Shown piece after piece: positions 1 to 10,775 of a stretch of 64,000 nt of DNA; position 1 is the stretch's first letter, and the number at the start of each line of letters is the position of its first letter. The stretch is from Gigaspora margarita (lineage: Eukaryota; Glomeromycota; Glomeromycetes; Diversisporales; Gigasporaceae). The stretch is taken from the NCBI GenBank assembly GCA_009809945.1, contig WTPW01001262.1, positions 118,100 to 182,099 of the forward strand, written 5' to 3'. Position numbers and translations under genes: made by a program. The notes below the pieces were generated by a model. That model was not told the DNA's origin and ran no database searches. It saw nothing but the letters and a program-made list of their open reading frames with translations.

Positions 1-2
1 GT

Positions 3-500
3 ATAAGAGGGCGAGAACCAGACTGGTATGAACCATTAAAAAAAGAGATAGAAAACAAATGCTCGGAACAAAACAGTAAGAAAAACCCATGGACTAGTAA
101 GGAGAGGCCAACAAAAAATAGCTGGATAGTAGAAAAGGAACAGACGGGCAATTTTATTAAAAAAATATCATCAATCAAAGACAATGAAGCAACGATAAAC
201 CACTGGATAGAAAACAGAAGCACAAGAAAATTAAGACCATGCAAAGGATGCTACCGTAACGATCCCAAATTAGAAAAAATCAAGTGCACCAAAAGAGTGA
301 AATTGAATAGGTTAAAGAAAATAATGGTAGATTGTAAAGGCATACTGAAGATACACAGGCAAGACCTAATAAGCCTACAAAGAGACAACACGGTAGAAGC
401 AAAAGAAAAAATGAGAGAAGCAATAATAAGCACTGGAGTGAAATTAATGAGAGATGAAGAAGCAAACAAATGCCTAAAAAAGTTAGAAGATAGGATATAG
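3..500 (+). pseudogene. LINE polyprotein fragment, upstream of RNase H region
   Basis: An open frame of 165 codons is continuous from the left edge to TAG at 498-500, so it has no start of its own here. It begins with IRGREPDWYEPLKKEI. Around 238-290 it carries a small Cys cluster, PCKGCYRND followed by KCTKR, that may bind zinc. The remainder is Lys-rich and probably helical. It would sit between the reverse transcriptase and the RNase H-like region of the parent element. The protein was not recognised beyond its position in the LINE. The frame is lost after 500 and coding resemblance resumes in another frame at about 575. Confidence 0.5.
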
Positions 501-574
501 AAAGAAAAGAAACCAGTAATAAAAATAAAAATAAATAGATACATAGAGCAAAACAAACAGAAAACAGTATATAA

Positions 575-1743
575 TGTCAGACAGAACAATCAAAAATAAC
601 ATGGCAAGTAGAAGTAGAAGAATGGCAAACAGGAGAAAGAAATTTTATAATAGCGCTAATACAAATAGCCGCATTAGTCAAAAAGAAAACAAAAATAAGT
701 GTGATAATCGAAAAAAAAGAAAATTGGGTCAGAAAAGCTGAAGAAGTGAACAAGAAAGAACAACATAAAATAAGGGAAATATTCGGGATGTCAAATTGGG
801 CTAGCTGGATGAGCTGGAAAACAATAAGCACAAGAAAACAACTAAAATATGATTTTAAAAGCCTGGATAAAGTTAGAATTGACAGCACAATCACACTGAT
901 AAAAATAAGAGGAGGAATAAAACATACGAACATAAGATACGATACATACCAGTTAAAATGGGAAGAAGCACTAGTAGAACACGGGATGAGGAGATTTATA
1001 AGACACATTTTCAATGCAATACAAACAGCGAGGTGGCAATCCCAAATGAGGACGCAGGTTTGGGAACAAAGGAGAGGAGAAATAGATTGGGAAACATTTT
1101 TTGAGTATATAAACTACAAATGCGAACCCAACAAGAGAGAAACAAGCCCAAAAAACTCTAAGCTGAAAGCTTTCAAAATAAAAATGATGTTGGAAGAACT
1201 ACCAACAAACGAGTGAAATACAACCGAAACAAGAAAGGAGAAATCAGACCAGAATGTTCTAGGGAATGCGGACAGAGCGAAAGTAACTACCACATAGTAG
1301 TATGTGCAAAGAACCTGACAAGTATAAGAAAAGTGGTGAAAGAGGCGATAAGCAAAGTGTTAGAGAAAAACAGAATTACGTCTGAGGTAATAGTATTTAA
1401 CATACAAAAAACAATCACTAACGCATTAGGTACAATAAATACAGAGAAAGGAATAACAAGATTAACACACGGAATGATCGATCGAAAAGAAGTAAAAGAA
1501 ATAAACAAATTAATAACGAACAAAAAAGAAAAGAAAAGTCTAACGGTCCAAGTACTACACAAAGTGGCCAAAGAAATCTACACAAAAATATGGTTACAAA
1601 GAAATCAAGAAGTGGCATCAAAGAAGAAAACAAGAAGAACAACAGAACAAAAGTTTAAAACGGTAGCCGGAGAAATTGAAAAGGAATATTGCAAATCTAC
1701 GACGGAAAGAAACACAATATTAAAAACAGAAAGATGGACATGA
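575..1743 (+). pseudogene. LINE RNase H-like and C-terminal zinc-knuckle region, frameshifted
   Basis: From 575 a frame runs to a TGA at 1214. The early part (TWQVEVEEWQ, then an Ile/Ala-rich strand-like stretch and KISVIIEKKENWV) resembles a degraded RNase H fold, which in such LINEs removes RNA from the cDNA hybrid. Near 1195 it reads EELPTNE, and after a one-base frame change at 1213 it continues KYNRNKKGEIRPECSREC and then SNYHIVVC. That Cys-Cys-His-Cys cluster is the usual terminal motif after the LPT box of these proteins. A basic tail follows to TGA at 1741. One clear frameshift at 1213/1214 separates two otherwise open blocks, which suggests a fairly recent decay. Confidence 0.5.
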
Positions 1744-2000
1744 ATGTTCATTAAATATAACACATCACCAATATATATCAATAGTTTGAGAGACTAAGCG
1801 GGACTTTGACCCTATTTAGCAAGTATGGGTCGCGGGTAAAGTAGCCCAAGTCTCAGTTTTAGGTAGAATTTATATAAACACATTAAATTAATGTAATTAT
1901 ATAAAGGATTTAATAAAAACTGAGGCAAGACCTTACTTTAAAAAAAAAAAAAAAAGAAAGAAAAAACAAAACCAAATAAAAAAAGAAAAAAGAAAAAGAA

Positions 2001-2512
2001 ACTAAAGTAAATCTAGATAGGTATAGTCAAAGTCTATACTAAACTCATAAAAATTATATAGTATGGTTCTAAATAATCTCAATACTGTATTACAGTAAAG
2101 AATGTAATTACATAGCCCTACATCTTCTAAGAGGTGTGAGATTCACCAATTGAAAATTTTATTACAAATCCATTTGTTAGACCTTTGTTATTCACTGACT
2201 CCATGTGAGTACTAGGCAGTATTGTGAGCACGTGACTTCTCATAACTTCTGCACTAGAGTTTCCATTTTTAGATGTAAACAATGTTGATCTTCTGGAGGG
2301 GGTATGCCAAAATCGCCACTTTTTGAAAAAATTAGAGAAAAAACTGAGTGGGAGGCAAAAATAAACCAATGTAAAGAGAGTATAGTAGTTTGCATTATAT
2401 AGAATAGTAAAGTTGACCAGGTTTCTGCTTCTACTCTGCCACAGCTCCACAGATACTTGACAAAAACTTCTGGTTTTCACCAACTACTTGTTCTATAGTT
2501 CCGTAGTCTTCT
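2001..2512. other. Unassigned stretch, possible decayed coding sequence
   Basis: No element or gene could be identified. On the minus strand near 2420-2515 a short stretch reads VEDYGTIEQVVGENQKF, which looks protein-like. The sequence resumes on the far side of the MITE at 2805-2990. The plus strand near 2945-2970 has a TTACTAAC branch-site-like motif followed by GTTGTTGCAG. These hints suggest an old coding region split by the MITE, but no product can be named. Confidence 0.2.
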
Positions 2513-2520
2513 ACCAGGAA

Positions 2521-2804
2521 TAGGGTTCCTCAAATTCAAATCAAATCAAATATTGGGTCAATTTGAATTTGATCAAATCAAATTGACCCTAATTTGAATT
2601 TGATTTAATTCAAATATTTGGATTTGAATTTGATTTGAATTTGAATTTTTAATAGTAATTTTCAAATAAATCAAATATTTGTTAAATCAAATCAAATTTG
2701 GTAAATTTGAATTTGATCAAATCAAATATAGTCAAATTTGAATTTGAATTTGATCAAATATTTGATTCAAACATTTGAAGTTCAAATCAAATTGCAGAAC
2801 CCTA
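2521..2804. mobile_element. hAT-type MITE with self-complementary CAAATTTGAATTTG filling
   Basis: The ends are inverted repeats: TAGGGTTCCTC on the left and GCAGAACCCTA on the right. They are flanked by an imperfect 8-bp target duplication, ACCAGGAA (2513-2520) and ACTGGGAA (2805-2812), six of eight matching. The inside is almost wholly a degenerate mixture of TTTGAATTTGAT and its complement ATCAAATTCAAA, so the element can fold on itself at many registers. It codes for nothing. A sister copy with a perfect duplication lies at 16463-16728. Confidence 0.7.
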
Positions 2805-3009
2805 ACTGGGAAGTCTCGAACACAAAGGGAAGCTCTATTTCAACTCTATTTCAAATATTCCATACAGTCCAAGGGACTCTCCAAGCTCTAAACTTCTTAT
2901 TCCAGTTGCTATTGGTGAAGTCTTGTGTAAAGTAAACGTTACTAACTATAAGTGTTGTTGCAGGTCCATTCAGTGATTGTTGGTTCGAGGGATCGTCAGA
3001 AAGAGTTAC

Positions 3010-3396
3010 AATATTTTTGTGTTTTAAAACATGGTTTAAAACATGTTTTAAAACATTTTTTGTGTTTTTTATTAAATATTATATAAAAATATTGAATTTG
3101 AAGTTGCAATTGATCCAAGTTGCTACTTTAGATGAATAAAGTAGCATATGACTAATATTAAGCTCTTAAATTGAATCTTCATATATGTATATAATTTTAA
3201 CCATGTAATATTATATATTTAAAGTAGCAACTTCAGATAGGTAGCTACTTTAGATGCAATATAATCATGTAATTAAATTATACAATCTGATTGGTCAATA
3301 GATAAATATTTGATTTTTATTGTTTTTTATTAAAAAATTTAAATGTTTTAAAATATTTAAAACATGTTTTAAAACATGATGTTCTAAAACATTTGC
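3010..3396. repeat. Inverted repeat bounded by TTTTAAAACATGTTTT tracts
   Basis: Runs of TTTTAAAACATG and its complement stand at both ends (about 3020-3058 and 3345-3392). The interior contains further opposed copies of GTAGCAACTT/AAGTTGCTAC. It looks like a small non-coding inverted-repeat element. No target duplication was found, so the limits are approximate. Confidence 0.35.
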
Positions 3397-3589
3397 TATT
3401 CCTACTCAGAAGCATATTTGCTTATAAAATGCTTAATGACAATTTCTTATCATAAATACTATTTTTAACTTTTTTTTGTAATTAGATCTGTTGTTTATAT
3501 TATTTTTAATCTAAATATTTATTAAAAATATTAATTTAATTATCATTGTAGTTTAATAAATTATTTTAAAATTGTGTTACACAAAGCAA

Positions 3590-3775
3590 TTCAGAAGCAC
3601 TTTAACATCTCTAATTTTGATGCCCTAAACAAGTTTACTTAATAGCACTTTTGAGGGTTACTTAGTAAAATTTGGACTTTATATGTAGCAACTGCTAACA
3701 CATTTTTAAAATTTTTGAAAAAACAGGGTAGCTTATTTAGAGTAGCTTATTTTTGGGAATATATAGTATTTAAAC
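3590..3775 (-). repeat. Dispersed repeat, copy A
   Basis: On the minus strand this tract reads CCAAAAATAAGCTAC, later TTGCTACATA, AAATTTTACTAAGTAA and AAGTAAACTTGTTTA, in the same order as the tract starting at 8035. The two are copies of one non-coding repeat in opposite orientation. Related words (TAAGTTTATTTAGAGTCCAAA) recur near 9930-9950 and 10095-10120, so the family is common here. Its class is not known. Confidence 0.45.
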
Positions 3776-5505
3776 CCTCTAATCTTCCACTTCTTGACTG
3801 ATTTTAACTGCTTCACCAGTTATTTGTAGTACTTATAAAGTTAGTTCGAACTCTAGCTCTTTTCGATAGCTCTTAGAACTACTTTATTTTTATAGAAAAC
3901 TTGGTAAAGTAGTACTATTCTATTTTTGGCACTTATCTATACTTTGGTAACTTATGCATTCACCAAGATGAACTACTTGGATTTCAGATAAATCTCAAGT
4001 CCTACAGTTATCTACTTCTTTTTCTATAAGGTTTGCTCCAATTCTAGCACCTGCTATCAGTTCATATACCAATATTCCAAACTTTTAAACTAGTTAGTTT
4101 AAAAGATTAATTCATCTGGTATTAGATGGCAATATAGTTCTTTTTTCTATTGGTATCTATTTCTAAAGCATAGTTCCTTTTTCTTTGATGTGACTTTGGC
4201 AGCTAGATTAGTAAACTGCAACTCTTAAGGGTTTATTTTTGTCTAATATTCTAGCTTTAGTTTATAATATTCCAGTTTTGGTAGTACTATTAAAACTTTG
4301 TTATACAATACTTATTAATATAGCAAGTCAAAAATATTTATTAATAAAATTTTGTTTAATTATTGTTATTTTAAATATATCTTTTAAAAAAGCATATATT
4401 ACAATATCAAGCTACAAATATAAATTAATTGTATATAAATTAAATATTTTTATTAGAATTTTGTTAAATTTAACAAATTGCAATATCGCAGATTAATATT
4501 TAAATAAAATTATTATTAGTTAAGGTTAGGGTAGTGATTGAACCCATTTTAAAAATGTGATCTGGATACCTGCTAGGTGGACCTATAGATTACCCAGGTG
4601 ATTAACAGGTCATACAAATTTATCAAGTACTTTATTTAACTCAGATTAATATTATACTATACTAGATATTGGACCTGTCATTAAATAACAGGTTTTGTTA
4701 TTATTAGTTTGTAATAATATAAATAATTTACTATTTTTTATTTTTTATTAAACTATGGTTATATATGATACAATTATTAAATTTTATTATAATACAAATA
4801 TGTTGCATATTATATTATATTAATTATATTAATTTATATAATGAATTTTTTATTTTTTCATTATAAATTTCTTAATATGGAATAATACAACTTACGCATT
4901 TGTGAAATCTTTGATCAAAAGTTAAAAAACACTTATTCATCAAAGAAAAAATTGTTTTTTAATAGATCAAAATAAATATAATTGTTTAACTGTGCTTCAA
5001 AATCCAAATGATTCACATAACCAAACTTTAAAATTGAATAACTTATAATTTTAAAATTCATTAAATTAGTATAATTAAAAACTTCATACAAATAAGCTGA
5101 TTGAAAATAACCAAAAGATGCAGGCTTATTATAATAAGATAAGATAAATTGTATTGTGTACCAAATAACAAAGTATGCTCATCAAAACAAAAACCTAGTG
5201 AATGATTTAATTTTTTATTGTGGTTATGTTTTTTTTAAATTATAATAAATTTTAATATACAATTAAAAAGATTTGAATATGGAATTGTTTTATAGTAGTT
5301 GATGATGCTATTTATGAATATATTCATTAAATAGAATATTTCGAAAGTATATTAGATCTGAAAATTATTGAAATTGTTAATTCAGTATTAATTAAGTGAA
5401 ACTAAAATTATACTTTGCAAAAAAAAGAGATGTAGATAGCTCAAAAGAAGTAATTTATTATGTGCAAAACAATGTAAATACGTTCTATATAGTATGTAAA
5501 AATTG
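3776..5505. other. AT-rich non-coding stretch
   Basis: No gene, inverted-repeat element or RNA gene was recognised. The sequence is AT-rich and contains short open frames of low complexity only, such as one at 4239-4496 rich in Ile, Leu, Asn and Tyr. Confidence 0.3.
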
Positions 5506-5509
5506 GTCA

Positions 5510-5827
5510 AATTTTTTAATCATGCAAATTTTTTATTTCTGTTTTTTTTCAATTTTTTTTTATTTAAATTTATAAAGCAGTTTTTATTTTTATTTTATTA
5601 CAAACTAAAATAAACATATTATTATTTATTTTGTTTTGTTATTTTTAAATTATTTTTATTTTTTTTAATTCATTTTAATTTTATTTTTAATTTAATTTTT
5701 TTATTTTTTTTTGTTATTTTTTTTTAATTTGTTTTAATATTTAATTTGTTTTTTTTTGTTTTATTTTTTTTTAATTTTTTTTTAATTTGTTTTATTTTTT
5801 TATTTTTATTTTTTTTTTTTTTTTTTT

Positions 5828-5867
<40 letters not shown>

Positions 5868-6125
5868 NTTTTTTTAATTATTTTTATTTTTTTTTTATAA
5901 TTCATTTTAATTTTTATTTAATTTAATTTTTTTTATTTTTTAAATTATTTTATTTTTTTTAATTTGTTTTAATTTTTTATTTAATTTTTTCATTTTTTTA
6001 AAAATTAAATATTATTTTTTTTTAATTTGTTTTAATTTTTATTTGTATTTTTTTTAATTCATTTAATTCTATTTTTTTTAAATTATTTATTTTTTTTAAA
6101 GTATTTTTTATTTTTTTTAAGGAAT
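5510..6125. repeat. T-rich low-complexity tract
   Basis: About 600 bp consist of degenerate TTTTTAATTTGTTTTAA and long T runs on the plus strand. One undetermined base stands at 5868 inside the longest T run. The tract may be an expanded oligo(dT)/(dA) stretch or the overgrown A-tail of a retroelement on the minus strand; nothing beside it decides this. Confidence 0.6.
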
Positions 6126-6690
6126 TATTTCGAATTTCAGCCTGAATTAATCTTAATTTAGACTGAAATTTGAAACTATATCTTATCACATTATTTCTTA
6201 CTTTTTACTAGAGGACATAAAGAGAAGTTTATTTATTCTTTTATTTCGTTATATTTTTTTGAGTTTTGTATTTTTTTTATTATCATATCAAGCAAACAAT
6301 AATTTTGATAACTTCATAGACATATTACATGTTTACCTGATAGTCACCTGTTACATTTAATCAGATCAGTTCAAAAATCAAAACAAATGATAATTACATA
6401 ATATGAAACCAAAAAAACATCAAAGATTTAATATATAGATATACATATATTATGTATTGTATGAACACTGCTATTTAAATTTTTTTTTTTAAACCAATTT
6501 ATGCTAAAGCTATTTATATAACTCTTTCTAATAGAACACCTCAAGCATGTATTTGAAGATGGTTCATTTATTTATATTAATATTTAAGCAAAAGTAAAAT
6601 ATAATATATAATATTTGTATTAATTTATTGTAAAAAAAAAAGGTAAATATATTGGTATAGTTAAACATTTCTATAATAAAGTATTGTATT
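6126..6690. other. AT-rich stretch before the hAT remnant
   Basis: No gene was recognised. This is probably the outer non-coding part of the hAT transposon whose transposase C-terminus lies just to the right. Confidence 0.25.
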
Positions 6691-6926
6691 CTAAATTCAA
6701 GTATATTTACAATATAAAGTATTGCATTTAACAAATAATAATTTGTTAACTAATTCAGGTCCTAAGTGGGTTTTCTTAACAGTAATTTGATTTTTTGTAT
6801 TAGAAAAAAGTTGTTTGCTTGCAACAGAAATAGCAGGAATTAACAAATATTTATGTGCTATCTTGCTTAGAACTGAAAAGATATATTAGTTAAAATGCCA
6901 CTACTTATAAACATTAGTAGCTTCAG

Positions 6927-7096
6927 GTAGGACCCCAAAATATATATAGATAGGTCAGTTATTAGTTTGCTTATTTTCAGGGAGTTTTATACAGATTCTT
7001 TCTATTTTTAGTAATTTTTAAGGTTTTTTTTGCAAATCTTTCTATTTATAGTAATTTATAATTATCCTGAACTATTTATATATATTTTGGGATTCT
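6927..7096. mobile_element. Small MITE inside the hAT remnant
   Basis: The ends are inverted: GGACCCCAAAATATATATAG on the left and CTATTTATATATATTTTGGG-type sequence on the right. The hexamer CTTCAG occurs directly on both sides (6921-6926 and 7097-7102) and may be the target duplication. The element has no coding capacity. Confidence 0.45.
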
Positions 7097-8034
7097 CTTC
7101 AGATTGTACTAGTATAACTAATTCATTGAAATAATTATTAACTTCAATTTTGTGATTTACTAAATTCTCATTGTGGCTAAAAAATTTTTCATAAAAGAAG
7201 GTATGAATAAAGAACCTTCTGCATCAACTTCAGTATTTGACTTATCATTTTAACTATACTCTGCCAAATTTTAAATTCAGTACATAGCTTGTTAATAGTA
7301 CTATTTTATATTTATTCAGCTATATTTTTATTGATTTCAATTGTGAATCTAACAAGATAGCAATAAGCCCAATTACTTCTGGATCTTGCCAATAATGCCA
7401 AAAAGAATTATATATAACTTCTTGAACCTTTAAAATTGTTGCATCATTATAGTTTAGAGATATTGAATAGAAATTTGCCATTTTAGTATTAGAATCTTCA
7501 GATAATACTTTGTCTAAAATGAATTTTGAAAAAAATTAATATTGTATTATCATTATAAAAAAAACTATATATTAACCTTTATTTGTATCAATAGCTTTCT
7601 CAAAATCATCCTCAAGTTCTGTATCAGCAAATTCAAATTTTAATGCCTCATGCTTGAATTTATGACTAAAAGGATAGTATATTTTATTTCACTAAAATAT
7701 ATGGTTAATTCATCAAATGGTTTAAAAACTTTTACTAATTCTTTTAAAAATTCTATTCATGATTTTTAAGCATAAAATTGGTTAATATTCAAGAATCTTC
7801 TTTAGTAGCACTATCATTATCTTGTAAATGTAAAGTTGCAATAAGCCATTCTATTGCTTGGCAAAGCACTAAAAGCCTTTTCTAGGAGTGTTAGGTAGAA
7901 TTTCACTAGGTGCTTAGAAAAGTGCAGTAAATTATGTGATTAGGGTTTACATTGGTTCTGAAACTCCACTAGTAATAGGAATAATAACCAATCAAATTTT
8001 ATAATATTTAAAAAAAGCTCAAAAACATCTTTGA

Positions 8035-8420
8035 TCTAAAAATAAGCTACCCCACAATTGACAAAAGTTGCTACATAGTAAAGGCTAAATTTTACTAAGC
8101 AAATCGATTAAAATCGCTTAAGTAAACTTATTTAAGAGGTCAAAATACACTTATTGCAAAATTTTAATAAGTATTAGAAAAGTTTTTATTAATTGACTTT
8201 TGATTTTATGTTCTACATAAAAATTAAAATTTTTAAAAAAATATATTTGACAAACGTAAAAATTAAATGTTAAATAATAAATGCTCTTCAATTTTAATAA
8301 AAATTTTAGTGTATGTGTATTTTGCTCTTCCAAACAAGATTATTTAATCGAGAATTATTTATTGACATACTAGAATTTAGACTTTACTATATAGCAACTA
8401 TCTGCGATTAACTAAAAATT
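8035..8420 (+). repeat. Dispersed repeat, copy B
   Basis: This tract matches the minus strand of 3590-3775 (AAAAATAAGCTAC, TTGCTACATA, TAAGTAAACTTATTTA). Near 8375-8400 an opposed segment, TTTAGACTTTACTATATAGC, is complementary to the start, so this copy may be a complete inverted-repeat element. It interrupts the hAT remnant. Confidence 0.4.
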
Positions 8421-8644
8421 GATTTTACTTTAATATTATTGGCTATTTATACTATATATATATATAGGACGTGATAGATGGGGGACCCCCTAGAAATTAC
8501 ATGATTTGCTGCACTTTCTTAATCATTTATTGTACATATTTCTAAATTATTATTATCTTCTATTTCTTCTATTTTTTTCTATTTCTAAATTGGATTGCAA
8601 TCCTATAAGAATGTATAGCTAAATAGAAATTATACTAGTTTTAT

Positions 8645-8942
8645 GGGTACCGGTCAAAATCCCAACAAACAGAATCCTGACAGATTATAATCCTAACAAA
8701 AAAATCCCAACAGTAAAAATCCTAACAATCCCGACAACAAAAAAATCATTAAATTTATTTAAGTTAGGTTAGGGTTAGGTGAGTGCCTAGAGTAGGGTTA
8801 GGGTAAGCGCCTGGGTTAGGGTTTGGGTTTGGTTGATTTTATAGTAAAGTTGCTCAAAGAAAGCTTTTTTTGATTGTTGGGATTTTTTTGTCAGGATTAT
8901 GACCTGTCGAGATTTTGTTTGTCAGGATTTTGACCCAAACCC
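8645..8942. mobile_element. MITE with about 70-bp inverted repeats and telomere-like core
   Basis: The left arm starts GGGTACCGGTCAAAATCC and the right arm ends GGATTTTGACCCAAACCC; the arms match for about 70 bp through blocks such as AATCCTAACAAAAAAATCCC. Near-identical octamers flank it: AGTTTTAT (8637-8644) and AGTTTTAC (8943-8950). The core (about 8764-8830) is a degenerate run of TTAGGG/GGGTTAGGG words, which is not a telomere because it is internal and irregular. The element lies within the hAT transposase remnant. Confidence 0.6.
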
Positions 8943-9945
8943 AGTTTTACTATGATCAATTTGTGCTCAATCAAGTTGTTGGCTTGTTTTGGTGATTGGA
9001 AAAATTTAATAAGATTATGAATTTGTTTTGTGCATGGTTTAATAATTTTTAAGGCCTTAATAACCATTAGTTGAATAGTATGTACAGAGCAGGGAAGGCA
9101 TTCAACACTATTCCAATAATTAATAGCTTTTTCATATTTGCTTCACTATCCATTACTGCACTGAATATTTTTGTTCCTAATACAAACTTTTTAACTTTTT
9201 TATCCAAGTATTCTTTAATTTACTTACCCATATGTGTATATTTCATTTTTTCTACTAATAGAATTACATTGCAAATTTCAAAATTTTGTGTTAACTAGTA
9301 AAGAGTCAAACCAATATAGGCATTATTGCTTTGAGCTATCCATATATCTGTCATTATAGAAGCAGTTTTACAAGTAGTAAATATTAATTCTTTTAACTCT
9401 TGCACACTTTTTTGATAGGCAATAGTAAGATATTGTTTGATACCCTTACTACTTGGTGGCTGAAATACTAGATTAATACAAAGAATCATTTTTTTATATT
9501 CTTTTTTGTGAACAGTATTAAATAGTAGAGAATCAGTAATCAACCATTTAGCTGTAACTCATTTTAATACATTTGTTTGAGCATAGAATGTGAAACCACT
9601 TTTCTAATTATTTTATCAATATGCAATTATCTTTTTTACTTGATTTTGGATTATCTATCTCCAATATTCCATGTACTAATTGAAGATGTAATTTTATCTT
9701 TCCTGTTTTACTATTGTATTTATAACTTGTTCCACATATATCTTCATCCCCCTTAATAGTTACAATTATTTCACATATTATAATTATATAATTTTTTAAT
9801 TTTTGAATAAAGATAAGCAAAATTGGTAAATTTTCATCAAAAATGCATTTTTGTCTATTGTTATTTGAAAAATTAAAAAAATTAAAAGAATATATACTAA
9901 AATAATATTTTTTTTTAGTGCTATACAAGTTTACTTAGAGCCCAA

Positions 9946-10702
9946 ATTTATATAATGCAGAATTTTTCTATATCTTTATTAATAAAAATATAAAAAATTC
10001 TATATTATGCAAAATTTTACTAATGAAATATAAATTTAAATACTAAATAAACTTTTACAGTATGTAAAATACATTATTTCAGTATATAATTATATCTAAA
10101 TAAGTTTATTTAGAGTCCAAAATTATAATCTATTAGTAAAATTTTGATAATTAGAAATTTTTTTAAATTAACAAATCAGTATCATCTTATATAAGTGTAC
10201 CTTTATAGCAAATAGATATTATATAATATCTGTCATAGCTCTAAATATATTTAAATTATAAAAATATATTTAATTATTCAAACTTAATCTAGTTTGCAAA
10301 CTTTGAATCCAAACTAAACCCAAACTCAAATTTAACTAAAAAGTTTATTCTAAACTCAAACTAAAATATAATATTTAAAAAAGTGAGTCTGAGTTTAGTT
10401 TAATTTCAAACCCAAACTCAAATTTAACTAAAGTTTGATTTGATTTGAGTTTAAAAACTCTACTTGGAACTTATTAAACATATTTTTATTTTTTTTAGTT
10501 TCTTGGATTTGTATGTTTAATACAAAACTTTGTTTAAAAATTTATTAGATAGAGAACCCAAGATTACAGTTAGTACATCCAATTAATTAACAAAAAATAG
10601 TTATTAGAACGCAGGTCTATTTTTTCAAAGAATTGCTATTAGAATTTGGACTCTAGAAAAGTAACAATTTAATAACTTGTCTAAATTGCTATATCTAATT
10701 TG

Positions 10703-10739
<37 letters not shown>

Positions 10740-10775
10740 AATATATAGTAAATATAAATTTGTCACACCCATGAC
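9946..10775. other. Repeat fragments and low-complexity sequence
   Basis: This stretch holds fragments of the dispersed family seen at 8035 (TTTATTTAGAGTCCAAAATT near 10100), a self-complementary AAACTCAAA/TTTGAGTTT tract (about 10270-10460) and a TA dinucleotide run at about 10707-10735. No gene was seen. Confidence 0.4.

Larger units (their letters stand above)
1..2000 (+). mobile_element. LINE (non-LTR retrotransposon), 3' part, runs off left edge
   Basis: This is the distal part of a non-LTR retrotransposon. Two coding blocks are followed by a non-coding 3' region (about 1744-1940) and an A-rich tail (about 1940-2000). The coding blocks are Lys/Glu-rich, as expected in this A-rich element, and end in a Cys/His cluster typical of the C-terminus of LINE polymerase proteins. 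The 3' region holds a short self-complementary pair, with GAGACTAAGCGGGACTT near 1787 and AAGTCTCAG near 1848, that could form a stem. The reverse transcriptase core must lie to the left of the window. The copy is decayed: the reading frame changes between about 500 and 575 and again at 1214. Family-level assignment is an inference from domain order and tail. Confidence 0.6.
6690..9945 (-). pseudogene. hAT transposase, decayed, with nested insertions
   Basis: A hAT-superfamily cut-and-paste transposase can be followed along the minus strand from right to left. A BED-like zinc finger near 9630-9760 reads CGTSYKYNSKTGKIK then HLQLVHG. The RNase H-like catalytic core follows at 9295-9540, with SIMTDIWIAQSNNAYIG containing the first catalytic Asp context. 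A stretch near 9040-9200 reads FSAVMDSEANMKK and, after a frame change, HTIQLMVIKALK. The C-terminal dimerisation domain at about 6717-6860 reads KYLLIPAISVASKQLFS and ELVNKLLFVK. Several stops and frame changes separate these blocks, so it cannot be active. A 298-bp MITE (8645-8942), a 170-bp MITE (6927-7096) and a dispersed repeat (from 8035) lie inside it. Confidence 0.65.

Noticed and set aside
251-1642. Several minus-strand frames rich in Leu, Phe and Ser opposite the LINE
   Set aside because: They are the antisense of Lys/Glu/Asn-rich LINE coding sequence.
4239-4496. 85-residue frame rich in Ile, Leu, Asn, Tyr
   Set aside because: Expected by chance in AT-rich DNA; no initiation context or domain.
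8764-8830. TTAGGG-like repeats suggesting a telomere
   Set aside because: They are irregular, internal, and form the core of a small MITE with matching arms and flanking duplication.
9071-9298. Plus-strand frame of 75 residues
   Set aside because: The minus strand here reads as hAT transposase (MDSEANMKK), so the plus frame is a shadow.
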